Assembly: GCF_039545095.1 (NCBI RefSeq)
Contig: NZ_BAABRS010000003.1
Location: 62,001-126,000 of the forward strand
Source of the DNA: Fodinibius salicampi
GTDB lineage: Bacteria > Bacteroidota > Rhodothermia > Balneolales > Balneolaceae
Direction of reading: 5' to 3'
Length of the DNA stretch: 64,000 bases
A model generated the notes under the pieces. That model worked only from the letters and a program-made list of their open reading frames with translations. It searched no databases and had not been told where the DNA came from. Position numbers and translations under genes: made by a program. Of the stretch, positions 10,501-18,587 are shown piece by piece. Position 1 is the stretch's first letter. Each line of letters starts with the position of its first letter.

Positions 10501-10758
10501 CGCACTTCCTCCCTCCTTTATAACTTTGCTGAATTTTTCAAAAACGGTTTCCCGATCGTCCGGATGAATTCTATTGGTCCAGCCATACTCCCGATCTAAG
10601 AAGTATTCAGGCTCAAATCCCAGGATTTCTTCTGTATTATGACTGATAGAGCGCAAAGGATACTCCGAAGTACTTTCACAGATAAATAAAATAACTGTTC
10701 CACTGCTAAAGAACTCCTCTATCTGTTGAGAAAATGTGAACTGACTATTATCACTCAT
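7576..10758 (-). CDS. Multi-PAS/GAF sensor histidine kinase (HisKA_2 type)
   Basis: Soluble kinase of 1060 residues with no obvious membrane segment. Approximate order: PAS at 18-132, PAS at 141-258, coiled coil at 258-300, GAF at 312-462, PAS at 468-588, PAS at 593-715, PAS at 722-840, HisKA_2 dimerisation at 850-925 and HATPase at 930-1045. The phospho-acceptor region is EIHHRVKNN with H855/H856, the hallmark of HisKA_2 kinases. The ATP-binding G1 box reads DNGVGLP. No receiver or output gene lies directly next to it, but a lone receiver protein is encoded at 6187-6603. Five PAS and one GAF domain point to intracellular sensing of ligands, redox state or light. The signal is unknown. Confidence 0.93.
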   Translation of the reverse strand: MSDNSQFTFSQQIEEFFSSGTVILFICESTSEYPLRSISHNTEEILGFEPEYFLDREYGWTNRIHPDDRETVFEKFSKVIKEGGSAINEYRFKRRDNTYIWLRQEIKLVNSKSKNETVIYGSSFEITDRKKAEKELKENKEEYQSVIEHIKDITYTLDEKGQLVFLNRQWSNNTGYSEDVSYQKPLWEFVHEEDRKRLKLLLNDLITGREQAFTKNFRFLKKEGDTFWSKCYARRITNNEGKIIVIGTIIDVTEEIALKEEKEKINKELEKRVEERSLELVKEIEKRKEAELELQERLKYEQAISTCSALLLKSTDPSSEVLNRSLEVLREVTDTDRVYIYKNIEEEGKLYLDLISEVTSESAQEDMLDEGARFSYEDVPWWHKQLSDNKVINKKVNELPDKERKILETQNVESVLVIPIIVNGQWYGYIGFADTHDKRRWKESEIGLLKTASDIISAYQKRKSIEESLVQQRNYTETILDSLPSIYILMNDDFEFVQWNRNLETYTGLNSKELKEKTALDLIAPEDYEELKQATQRMIESHHTGVELRLKNESGEYAPYFWRGYFIDLNNQKYFLSVGVDITKQKNTQQELMDEKRLNEALIESLPGIFYMLDRDGNYVRWNRNFVKQLGYSPEEIRTMTPADFYTKKEAKRILKAVEDVYAEGEQEIEAKITTKEGKEVPYYLTGKLFVQNDEEYLVGVGHDISDQVEARKKLKRSEELFRSLFLEAPAAIAMVDPESRVQGINKSFENLFGYSEEEAKGENINSLIVPEESKGEVSNMFESGSLKNNFQQEGKRLNKNGDIIDVFVAGIPVHVDGEPLAGFGMYIDITEQKKYEQEIYSSLKEKHVLLQEIHHRVKNNLAVISGLLQLQIYETDDPKIRETLKESEGRIQTMALIHEKLYSSKSLSKISCKSYIGDLADTLKVTNDLDKNIQIVKDIEDDIELNINLAVPFALLVNEVVTNSFKHAFKEKTDGKIIIQLHQKDEVVHGMIRDNGVGLPEGFDIEKKESLGMTLIRNFMRQLEADGEMGSDNGAYIRFSFKKEDVHGSSSSGLLNSVS

Positions 10759-11209
10759 GACTGATGCCCTGCTACCACCCGTTATCTAAAACTATTTTAC
10801 CCCTCTTGCCTTTTATTAAAAAAAATTAATATTTAATTAAAAGCAAATTAATTGTTCAAAAACGCTCTTTTTATTGAACAGAGTATAAAATACACCCCTG
10901 CGAAACCTTTCAATCTATGAAGTGTCTTTCTTTTAGAAAAAAATTCATTACGAAAGCGAGGAGATACTGCGCATAGAAGTAGAATCACAAGAAGCTAAAG
11001 CCAGACAGCAACGCATATTCTACTTCACAGATGTAGCATAACAATTTGTTAACCCAGGTACGAGGTCGAGCATTAGGATGATGTAAAAGTTATTCTTCAC
11101 TCTTGGGGTTAATAAATAAAGGAAGGCTATCATAACCGGATCAAGAACCAGTAAGAAAGCAAACTATTACTCCATCCATCTCTGGATGTATGAAAAATGA
11201 GATAGCTAG
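10759..11209. other. Intergenic region with a possible gene remnant
   Basis: About 450 bases between the kinase start and the lspA stop. The kinase promoter must be here. The only protein-like stretch is a 34-codon plus-strand frame without a start codon (see the entry at 10937-11041). Nothing else is recognised. Confidence 0.5.
10937..11041 (+). pseudogene. Possible 3' remnant of an unidentified gene
   Basis: A 34-codon open frame directly after an in-frame TAG, with no ATG. It has a protein-like charged composition (ESEEILRIEVESQEAKARQ, ending RIFYFTDVA). It could be the C-terminal end of a lost gene or chance. I do not recognise the family. Confidence 0.25.
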
Positions 11210-11797
11210 TTATAGATCTGAAGGGGCTTGGATCGATGAGGCTTCATCTTCAAATTCATCCCCTTCCAGTTTTTTATTGCTTTCTTCTACCGGCATAACT
11301 TTTTGGTGAAAAACCAACATTGAAATAATTGCCGTACTAATAGCAATATCAGCTACATTAAATATATAGGGGAAAACAGCAAATCCGCCGATCTCCAGAT
11401 TGAAATGAATAAAGTCCACTACGTGCCCCTCTAAAACGCCCCCGTATTGACCTATTTTAGCCATCACCAGTCGATCGATAATATTACCGAAGGCCCCTCC
11501 TAAAATTAATCCCATACAAAAGAGGTAGCCCCTGTTGGCATTATGTCGATTATATATTACATAACCTAAGATACTTAGTGTAGCGATAATAGCTACAACA
11601 CTTATAACCTCAGTGGAGGCCCATTGCATTCCAAGGGCCATACCCGGATTTTGAGTATAGTGGAAGGCCAGCCAACCCGGTATAAGTTCCCAGTTTTGCC
11701 ATTCCGGCGAAAGACGTATCCAATGCTTACTCAGCTGGTCCAAAACCACCACCAACAAAGCGGGGATAGCAAGTGCTGTTATTTTTTTATTATTCAA
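11210..11797 (-). CDS. lspA: Lipoprotein signal peptidase (signal peptidase II)
   Basis: Inner-membrane aspartic protease that removes signal peptides from prolipoproteins. The catalytic aspartates are D108 in GNIIDR and D150 in FNVADIAI. Four hydrophobic helices lie at about 7-25, 60-82, 90-110 and 140-165. At 195 residues it has an acidic C-terminal extension of about 25 residues beyond the usual end. It follows the DksA-like gene by 26 nt and ileS further upstream, the common ileS-(dksA)-lspA arrangement. Many lipoproteins in this window depend on it. Confidence 0.96.
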   Translation of the reverse strand: MNNKKITALAIPALLVVVLDQLSKHWIRLSPEWQNWELIPGWLAFHYTQNPGMALGMQWASTEVISVVAIIATLSILGYVIYNRHNANRGYLFCMGLILGGAFGNIIDRLVMAKIGQYGGVLEGHVVDFIHFNLEIGGFAVFPYIFNVADIAISTAIISMLVFHQKVMPVEESNKKLEGDEFEDEASSIQAPSDL

Positions 11798-11823
11798 ACG
11801 GAAAAAACTTAGACCTTTGTAAC

Positions 11824-12234
11824 TTATTTACGCTTCAGCTTTGCTTCAATACTTAACTGAGTATGTGGAACAGCTTCTAAACGTCCTTTAGCAATTTTCT
11901 CGCCGGTAACCTTGCAAACTCCATAAGTTTTGTTATCGATACGCTCCAGGGCCCTGTCCAGATAACGCAAGAACTTTTTCGTTCTGTTAAACAGCATATA
12001 TGTTTTTTCCCGCTCCTGAGCATCTGTTCCTGCATCAGCCATATGGAATGAATAAGCCGACTCGTCGCTGGCATTTTCCATGCTGTCGCGCAGGGTACTT
12101 TGCAGAGATTCTAGCTCCTTTTTTGCTTCTTGGCGTTTTTTCTCAATAATCTCCCTGAAATATTCTAACTCTTCATCAGAATAAGGAGATACGCGTTCTG
12201 TATTTTCGTTGGTGTCTTTTTTTTCAGATGCCAT
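11824..12234 (-). CDS. DksA/TraR-family protein with a degenerate zinc finger
   Basis: Protein of 136 residues with a long coiled coil (about 20-100) and the DksA-like C-terminal signature YGVCKVTGEKIAKGRLEAVP. Only one cysteine (C107) of the usual four-Cys zinc finger remains. T110 and the later positions are not Cys, so zinc binding in the classic manner is not expected. The acidic DAGTDAQERE at the coiled-coil tip could act in the RNA polymerase secondary channel as in DksA. It sits between ileS (15 nt) and lspA (26 nt) and is clearly co-transcribed. Confidence 0.85.
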   Translation of the reverse strand: MASEKKDTNENTERVSPYSDEELEYFREIIEKKRQEAKKELESLQSTLRDSMENASDESAYSFHMADAGTDAQEREKTYMLFNRTKKFLRYLDRALERIDNKTYGVCKVTGEKIAKGRLEAVPHTQLSIEAKLKRK

Positions 12235-12249
12235 AATTGACTCACTTTC

Positions 12250-15200
12250 TTATTTAGGGTTTCTCCGGATGGAAATAGTGGACTCCTCTTCACCGATTTC
12301 CCAAGTCTTTACAAAATCGGAAACATCAAGTTCTTCGGATGCAATATCTTCAGCTAATGTTTCACTTTTGATATAATCTTTCATTGATTGAACCGCATCT
12401 TCAAGCTGATCGGAGCCTTCAAAGCCAATGACAATACGATCGACTACATCAAAATCGGCTTCTTTACGCATATTCTGAATACGATTCACAAACTCCCGGG
12501 CCAGTCCTTCCTGAACAAGTTCCGGGCTTAGCTCAGTATCAAGTGCTACACTTAGGCCTTTCTCGGTCTCAACAGACCAGCCCTCTAAGCCCGTTCGATT
12601 TATAATTAATGCATCACTGCCCAACTGAACAATTCCATCATCACCAAGATCCAGCTCTATAGATCCGGTTTCTTCATATTCAGTAATTTGCTCATCCGAT
12701 AATGCATCAACTTTAGCAGCAACAGGCTTCATCTTACTTCCCAGCTTGCTGCCCAATTTCGGATAGTTGGGCTTCGCTGATTTATGCACAATACCGGAAT
12801 CATCATCAACAAATTCTATACCTTTAACGTTAACTTCATCCAATATTATCTCCTTGACAGATTCCACTGCCTGACGTTCATCTTCATCGTCGATAGGAAG
12901 AATAATGCGTTCCAGCGGCTGTCGTACGTTAATTTCAATTTTATTACGTAAACTCAGTACCATCGATGATATTTGACGCGCCAGATCCATGCGATGTTCC
13001 AGCTGCTTATCAATAGCTGTTTCTTCGACGGTCGGATAAAAAGAAATATGAACTGATTCTTCATCATATCCGGTAACTTCATTTAGCCGCTGGTACAGCC
13101 ATTCCCCTAAATAGGGTGCAATGGGACTGATCAGTTTCGCCAAATCTACCAAACATTCATATAACGTCTGATAGGCGGCCGTCTTGTCCAGGCTTTTACC
13201 TTTTTTCCAAAAACGACGCCGATTGCGCCGTACATACCAATTACTGAGCTCTTCCACAAAGTCTTCGACTGTCCGCGCCGCCTTTGTTGGCTCATATTCA
13301 TCAAGATATTCATCTACCAGCTTTACCGTCGTATTAAGACGAGATATGACCCAACGATCCATTTCCAGACGATCGCCGACCGGAATAGGCGTACCAGAAT
13401 ACGTAAACCCATCAATATTGGCATACATCGCAAAAAAGGAATACGTATTGACGATCGTATTAAAGAATTTTCGCTGTGTTTCCTGCAAGCCATCTTCACT
13501 AAACTTCAAATTCTCCCAAGGAGAAGAATTACTCATCATATACCAGCGAACCGTATCGGCGCCATAGCGCTGAATCACATCAAAAGGCTCAACAGCATTG
13601 CCTTTGGACTTACTCATTTTATTGCCGTCTTCATCGAGTACCAAGCCATTAGCTACCACATTCTTATAGGCAGGCTGATCAAACAGCATCGTTCCCAGGG
13701 CATGGAGCGTATAGAACCATCCGCGGGTTTGATCAACACCCTCGGCAATAAAGTCGGCGGGGAAGTTCTTATCAAATTTGTCTTTATTTTCAAACGGATA
13801 GTGCCATTGGGCAAAAGGCATGGATCCGGAATCAAACCAAACATCCAACAGATCCGGAATTCGACGCATCGTACCCCCATCAGGACCTTCCCATGTTATT
13901 TCATCAATATACGGGCGATGCAGATCAATTACCTTACTGTCTGAAAGACCGGCTTTCTTTTTTAGTTCCTCAATACTGCCGATCACCTCAACATGATCAG
14001 GATTTTTATCGCTAACCCAGATCGGGATAGGTGATCCCCAGTAACGCTGCCGCGAAACGGCCCAATCCACATTATTTTCCAGCCATGTTCCAAATCGTCC
14101 TTCGCCCGTACTTTTGGGTTTCCAGTTAATGGTTTTATTTGAGCTCACCATCTTATCCTTGACTTCAGTGGTTTCCACAAACCACGACTCTACTGGATAA
14201 GACATCAGGGGCGTGCCTTTACGCCAATCAAAGGGATAGTTGTGTACATAAGTCTCGTGCTTGTACATCAGATGCTTATCTTTAATAGTCCTGGAAATTT
14301 CCTTATCGGCATCCTTAAACCACTCTCCTTCGAACTGGGGTACCTGATCGGTAAACCGGCCATCCTCATCAATAGGATTAAACATGGGGATATCATTCTT
14401 TTTTCCCGTCTCAAAGTCATCTGCACCAAAAGCAGGTGCGGTGTGAACCACTCCGGTTCCTTCTTCAGTCGTTACATAGTCTGCAGGAACTACGCGCCAA
14501 GCCTCCGAACGGTCAAACTCTTCCAGCGCATAGTCAAAAACCGGGTCGTAGGTCCATCCAATAAGCTCTTTACCTTTATATTCTTCTATAATCTCGTAAT
14601 CATGGTCAATAACCTCTTCAATACAATCTTTGGCCAAAATATAATACTCGGTTCGGTCTCCCTCGGATAACTTAATCTTGGCATAATCCAAAACGGGATT
14701 GACCGCCAGCGCCATGTTGGAAATAATTGTCCATGGGGTCGTGGTCCAAGCCAGAAAGTACACATCTTGTGCCATGCCCACTTGAAACTTCACAAAGATA
14801 GAAGGATCCTGCGTTTCCTCATATCCCAGACTCACTTCGTGCGAGGACAAAACCGTACCGCTCCCAGGAGAATACCACTGAATTTTATACCCCTGGTAGA
14901 CGAGATCCTTTTCATACAGGGTCTTAAAAGCCCACCAAACCGATTCGATATAATCATTATCGAAAGTTATATAAGGATCATCGAGATCTACCCAGTAGGC
15001 CATGCGTTCCGTTAACCGGTCCCACAGATCCTTGTATTTAAGAACACTCTTACGGCACTTCTCATTGTACTCGGCTACTCCATACTCTTCAACCTGAGCA
15101 CGCCCTTCAAGATCCAACTCCTTTTCTACCTCAATTTCCACGGGCAATCCATGAGTATCCCAGCCGGCCTTTCGCTCTACACGGAAGCCTTTCAATGTCT

Positions 15201-15420
15201 TATAGCGGCAAAACATATCTTTGACCGTACGGGCCATCACGTGATGGATGCCCGGCTTACCATTAGCCGTAGGCGGACCTTCATAAAAAGTAAAAGGGAT
15301 ACCCTCGCTTCGGGTAGAAAGACTTTTCTCAAAAATATTCTGCTCTTTCCACCACTTGAGGGTTTCTACTTCTAATTTTGAAAAATTTAGCTTTTTAACT
15401 TCTTCGAACTGTTTACTCAT
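12250..15420 (-). CDS. ileS: Isoleucyl-tRNA synthetase
   Basis: Class I synthetase of 1056 residues that charges tRNA-Ile and edits valine. The HIGH signature appears as GIHH at 57-60 (TANGKPGIHHV), and KMSKS is at 601-605. The CP1 editing domain lies between them, with the TTPWTI and GTGVVHTAPAFG motifs. The anticodon-binding region occupies about 680-900. The length and the lack of a C-terminal Cys-rich zinc finger fit the longer, eukaryote-like IleRS type also found in many Bacteroidota. It heads a minus-strand operon with the DksA-like gene and lspA. Confidence 0.97.
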   Translation of the reverse strand: MSKQFEEVKKLNFSKLEVETLKWWKEQNIFEKSLSTRSEGIPFTFYEGPPTANGKPGIHHVMARTVKDMFCRYKTLKGFRVERKAGWDTHGLPVEIEVEKELDLEGRAQVEEYGVAEYNEKCRKSVLKYKDLWDRLTERMAYWVDLDDPYITFDNDYIESVWWAFKTLYEKDLVYQGYKIQWYSPGSGTVLSSHEVSLGYEETQDPSIFVKFQVGMAQDVYFLAWTTTPWTIISNMALAVNPVLDYAKIKLSEGDRTEYYILAKDCIEEVIDHDYEIIEEYKGKELIGWTYDPVFDYALEEFDRSEAWRVVPADYVTTEEGTGVVHTAPAFGADDFETGKKNDIPMFNPIDEDGRFTDQVPQFEGEWFKDADKEISRTIKDKHLMYKHETYVHNYPFDWRKGTPLMSYPVESWFVETTEVKDKMVSSNKTINWKPKSTGEGRFGTWLENNVDWAVSRQRYWGSPIPIWVSDKNPDHVEVIGSIEELKKKAGLSDSKVIDLHRPYIDEITWEGPDGGTMRRIPDLLDVWFDSGSMPFAQWHYPFENKDKFDKNFPADFIAEGVDQTRGWFYTLHALGTMLFDQPAYKNVVANGLVLDEDGNKMSKSKGNAVEPFDVIQRYGADTVRWYMMSNSSPWENLKFSEDGLQETQRKFFNTIVNTYSFFAMYANIDGFTYSGTPIPVGDRLEMDRWVISRLNTTVKLVDEYLDEYEPTKAARTVEDFVEELSNWYVRRNRRRFWKKGKSLDKTAAYQTLYECLVDLAKLISPIAPYLGEWLYQRLNEVTGYDEESVHISFYPTVEETAIDKQLEHRMDLARQISSMVLSLRNKIEINVRQPLERIILPIDDEDERQAVESVKEIILDEVNVKGIEFVDDDSGIVHKSAKPNYPKLGSKLGSKMKPVAAKVDALSDEQITEYEETGSIELDLGDDGIVQLGSDALIINRTGLEGWSVETEKGLSVALDTELSPELVQEGLAREFVNRIQNMRKEADFDVVDRIVIGFEGSDQLEDAVQSMKDYIKSETLAEDIASEELDVSDFVKTWEIGEEESTISIRRNPK

Positions 15421-15717
15421 AAAAACATTGTTCGTGCTCAGTTTCTATTTTGAAAGCAGACAATATATCATTTTTTGCCCACTTTCCCGCAGCTATTGAT
15501 ATAGAAATAAAATATTCATCACTTTAAATTAGCCTCAAAGATACAAGTCTTAGTCCATCAATTCATATCTGAAAAACATTTTTTCTCCGGTAGCGAACTA
15601 TTAAAAGCATTGACTGACCCATTTGCAAGTTAGAAAATGAAATCTATGAGCTAAAAACTTTAATATGTACGGGCTTTCCGTTATTCTTTGCGAAGTATGA
15701 ATATTTAATAACTCTTG

Positions 15718-16248
15718 ATGTCTGAAAATACCATGGATTTAACCATAGAAAAGCTAATAACAAAAGACAATCCCTACAAAGTATGTTTTGTTTGCTTGGG
15801 GAATATTTGCCGAAGTCCCACGGCTGAAGGCATTTTTCAGTATCTGGTGGATGAACGAGGTCTTTCTGACTTTTTTGAAATTGACTCGGCGGGGACCTCA
15901 GCTTACCATGTAGGAGAATCCGCAAACAGTAATAGTCAGCGTACAGCTAAAAAACATGGGGTTGCCTTGCACTCCAAAGCACGCCAGTTTCGTGCATCTG
16001 ATCTCGATTCTTTCGATCTGATTCTTGCCATGGATGATAGCAATTACGCAAATATTATGCGCTTAGCTTCCGACAAGCATGAGGATAAGGTTGGCCGCAT
16101 GCGTGACTATGATTCTAAACCCGGCGACGGACAGGTCCCCGATCCCTACGCGGGCGGTATAGACGGCTTTGAAAACGTTTTCCAGATCGTTAAAAGAAGT
16201 TGTGAAGAACTTTTGAATGAACTGGAGGAACACATACAGCAATCATGA
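15718..16248 (+). CDS. Low-molecular-weight protein tyrosine phosphatase
   Basis: Phosphatase of about 176 residues. The P-loop CLGNICRS carries the nucleophile C26 and R32. The general-acid loop VPDPYAGG is present. Two starts are possible: ATG 15718 and ATG 15733 (MDLTIEK). A TTG one codon earlier is unlikely. The stop overlaps the next start (ATGA), so it is co-transcribed and translationally coupled with the fructosamine-kinase-like gene. The substrate could be a phosphoprotein or an arginine phosphate. Confidence 0.93.
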   Translation: MSENTMDLTIEKLITKDNPYKVCFVCLGNICRSPTAEGIFQYLVDERGLSDFFEIDSAGTSAYHVGESANSNSQRTAKKHGVALHSKARQFRASDLDSFDLILAMDDSNYANIMRLASDKHEDKVGRMRDYDSKPGDGQVPDPYAGGIDGFENVFQIVKRSCEELLNELEEHIQQS

Positions 16249-17111
16249 TTCCCGACGCCATCAGACAACAATTACGGCAAAAATTGGGCGCACAAATTGA
16301 TAATATTCACTCAGTTTCCGGTGGAAGTATCAACCGAGCGGCCAAACTCACCCTCTCTGACGGTACAAGCTGCTTCCTAAAATGGAATACCTCGGCTGAT
16401 CCCGATATGTTTGTTAAAGAAAAACGGGGACTTAAGTTGCTGGCGGGAGCTGACACTAAGTTACGGATTCCTTCTACCCTGGCCGTGGGAAAGACAACGG
16501 ATGATACCGGCTACCTGGCCATGGAATATATTTCAGAGGGGCGTTCCATTGACCATTCAGCGGAAGATTTTGGTCGCCAGCTGGCCGCACTACATAAGCA
16601 TCAGGCCAAAAAATACGGGCTCAACCACAATAACTATATTGGAAAATTACCCCAATCAAACCAACAACACAAAGAGTGGATCGACTTTTTTATCAACGAA
16701 CGCATGGAGCCACAGCTACGCATGGCTTCTGATGCTCATAAACTCGGTTCCGAAACAATCGCCCACTTCAAAGCTATGTACAAACAGCTGCCTGATATAT
16801 TTCCAGAGGAGCCGGCCAGCCTGCTGCATGGAGATCTGTGGGGAGGCAACTATTTTTATGATAACCAAGGTCGGGCTACAATATTTGATCCAGCAGTCTA
16901 TTACGGTCATAGGGAAATAGAGCTGGCATTTACGCATCTTTTTGGAGGGTTTTCGAGGTGTTTCTACCGTGCCTACAAGGAAGCATATCCCCTACAGTCG
17001 GGTTTAAAACATCGCAAGGATATCTACAATCTTTATCCCCTGCTGGTGCATACCAATCTATTCGGAGGAAGTTATGCCCGGCAGGTCCAAACAATTGTCA
17101 GCCGTTTTTAA
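16245..17111 (+). CDS. Fructosamine kinase family protein
   Basis: Protein of 288 residues in the FN3K / aminoglycoside-phosphotransferase-like fold. It has SGGSINRAAKL near the N-terminus, the ATP-site lysine in CFLKWN, the catalytic loop LLHGDLWGGNYF and the metal-binding FDPAVYYGHRE. FN3K-type enzymes phosphorylate ketosamines on glycated proteins or small molecules so that they fall apart. It overlaps the upstream phosphatase gene by 4 nt, and this LMW-PTP/FN3K coupling recurs in many bacteria, suggesting a shared protein-repair role (inference). Confidence 0.93.
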   Translation: MIPDAIRQQLRQKLGAQIDNIHSVSGGSINRAAKLTLSDGTSCFLKWNTSADPDMFVKEKRGLKLLAGADTKLRIPSTLAVGKTTDDTGYLAMEYISEGRSIDHSAEDFGRQLAALHKHQAKKYGLNHNNYIGKLPQSNQQHKEWIDFFINERMEPQLRMASDAHKLGSETIAHFKAMYKQLPDIFPEEPASLLHGDLWGGNYFYDNQGRATIFDPAVYYGHREIELAFTHLFGGFSRCFYRAYKEAYPLQSGLKHRKDIYNLYPLLVHTNLFGGSYARQVQTIVSRF

Positions 17112-17164
17112 ACATTTTGATCTATTTATCCGGGCCAATCCTATACAACAAATGAAATGAATGT

Positions 17165-18367
17165 TTAACTACCTGTTTCCTCTAATTCCGGTTCGGGCAG
17201 GTATCTCCAAACCAGGAAAGCCATACCAAAAATCATAACGGCACCGATTAACGTATTACTGAAATATCCCTTCCATACATAAGCCGGACCGGCGATAGAA
17301 CCACCAAGGCCATATCCAACCTGTCCAATCGCTACCAGTAAGCTCATCAACGTTCCCCGCTTACCCGCTGAAACTAACTCAGTTGTTAGAGCTTGAAATG
17401 GACTTATTCGCATTGCAACCAGCATCATCGTAACAAAAAACAGGGGATAGGCCAGCCAAAATGACTGCACCAAAAACGTAGTAAATATCATGACCAGAGC
17501 CAGCCCCAAACAAGAAAATATTATAATACTTTTTCGGCCCCATTTATCCGATAACTTGCCGGCCTGTGGGCCTGTCATTACATTGGCAATACCTCCCGCA
17601 AAAAAGAGCGTGGCAATCTCATTGCCGGATACTGCGAAAGTGGTTTCCAGCCAGGTCGGAAGAAAAATTACATAAACGGAAATACTCAGAAACATTAAAA
17701 AGTAACTGCCCGCTGCCGCTAGGATTGCAGGTTTTTGCAGCATCAGTAAATATTTTCGTATTGCGCCCAAGGCCGTAATTCTGGCTCTCTGCAGCTTCAC
17801 ATCGGGTTGGGGAACCGTTAGCCAAATTAGCAAAAAGGTTACAATCATGAGCCCCGCGAAAGCTAGAAACGGAGCGCGAAATCCCATATATTCGGCAAGT
17901 ACCGTTCCTATGGGGATCCCCAGGATTTGTCCCATAGCAATACCGCTCATTATCCATCCATTTGCCCAACCGCGCCGGTGGTAAGGGAAATAATCACCCA
18001 CATACGATACCGACGATCCACTCAGGATACCGCCAGCAGCACCTGCCAGCCCTCGTACAATCAGGAAACTCAGGTAATTTGTAATCAGGCCGTGCAACAA
18101 AAGTGCCGCAGCCATCATGCCCGTTCCAATAAGCAGTATTTTGCGGCGACCTATTTTATCGGATATGGGTCCCGTTATTAGAGCACACAGGCCGACCATA
18201 ACAGCATAAGCAGTTACCAATGTACCTAACAAAGCTTCGGAAACGGCCAACTGCTCGCTAATGCGGGGTAGAATGGGGGCAATGATCATTATTTGGCTAC
18301 TGGCGGCAAATACCAAGAGCCAAAGTGAAAAAATAATAAAAAACGTCTCTTTTTTAGAGTCGATCAT
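17165..18367 (-). CDS. MFS transporter (drug/proton antiporter type)
   Basis: Inner-membrane transporter of 400 residues with 12 predicted helices. MFS motif A appears as GPISDKIGRRKI between helices 2 and 3 and again as GKLSDKWGRKS in the second half. The N-terminal half resembles the multidrug DHA1 class. It is convergent with the FN3K gene (53 nt apart). The substrate is unknown and no regulator is adjacent. Confidence 0.9.
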   Translation of the reverse strand: MIDSKKETFFIIFSLWLLVFAASSQIMIIAPILPRISEQLAVSEALLGTLVTAYAVMVGLCALITGPISDKIGRRKILLIGTGMMAAALLLHGLITNYLSFLIVRGLAGAAGGILSGSSVSYVGDYFPYHRRGWANGWIMSGIAMGQILGIPIGTVLAEYMGFRAPFLAFAGLMIVTFLLIWLTVPQPDVKLQRARITALGAIRKYLLMLQKPAILAAAGSYFLMFLSISVYVIFLPTWLETTFAVSGNEIATLFFAGGIANVMTGPQAGKLSDKWGRKSIIIFSCLGLALVMIFTTFLVQSFWLAYPLFFVTMMLVAMRISPFQALTTELVSAGKRGTLMSLLVAIGQVGYGLGGSIAGPAYVWKGYFSNTLIGAVMIFGMAFLVWRYLPEPELEETGS

Positions 18368-18530
18368 TAGCTGGGACAGCAGTCAGGTAAATCCAGGAAA
18401 AGATATATTCTTTAAAAATCATTACTGAATATAAGGGTATCGAGCCATAACTTTTAGCAATAAAAAAGCCAGCTCCCTAACTACTTTTCACCGGCAGTAA
18501 CCGTAACACAAACCAATCCGGATATAAACC

Positions 18531-18564
18531 GGCTGTACCAAATTTTTAAAAACTCAGTACAGCC
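18531..18564. terminator. Stem-loop downstream of the large dehydrogenase gene
   Basis: GGCTGTAC and GTACAGCC form an 8-bp perfect stem with an 18-nt AT-rich loop, 24 nt after the stop of the minus-strand gene that ends at 18588. No clean U-tract follows, so it may terminate weakly or protect the mRNA 3' end. Confidence 0.4.
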
Positions 18565-18587
18565 AGTTATTCATGAAAAAACTACCT

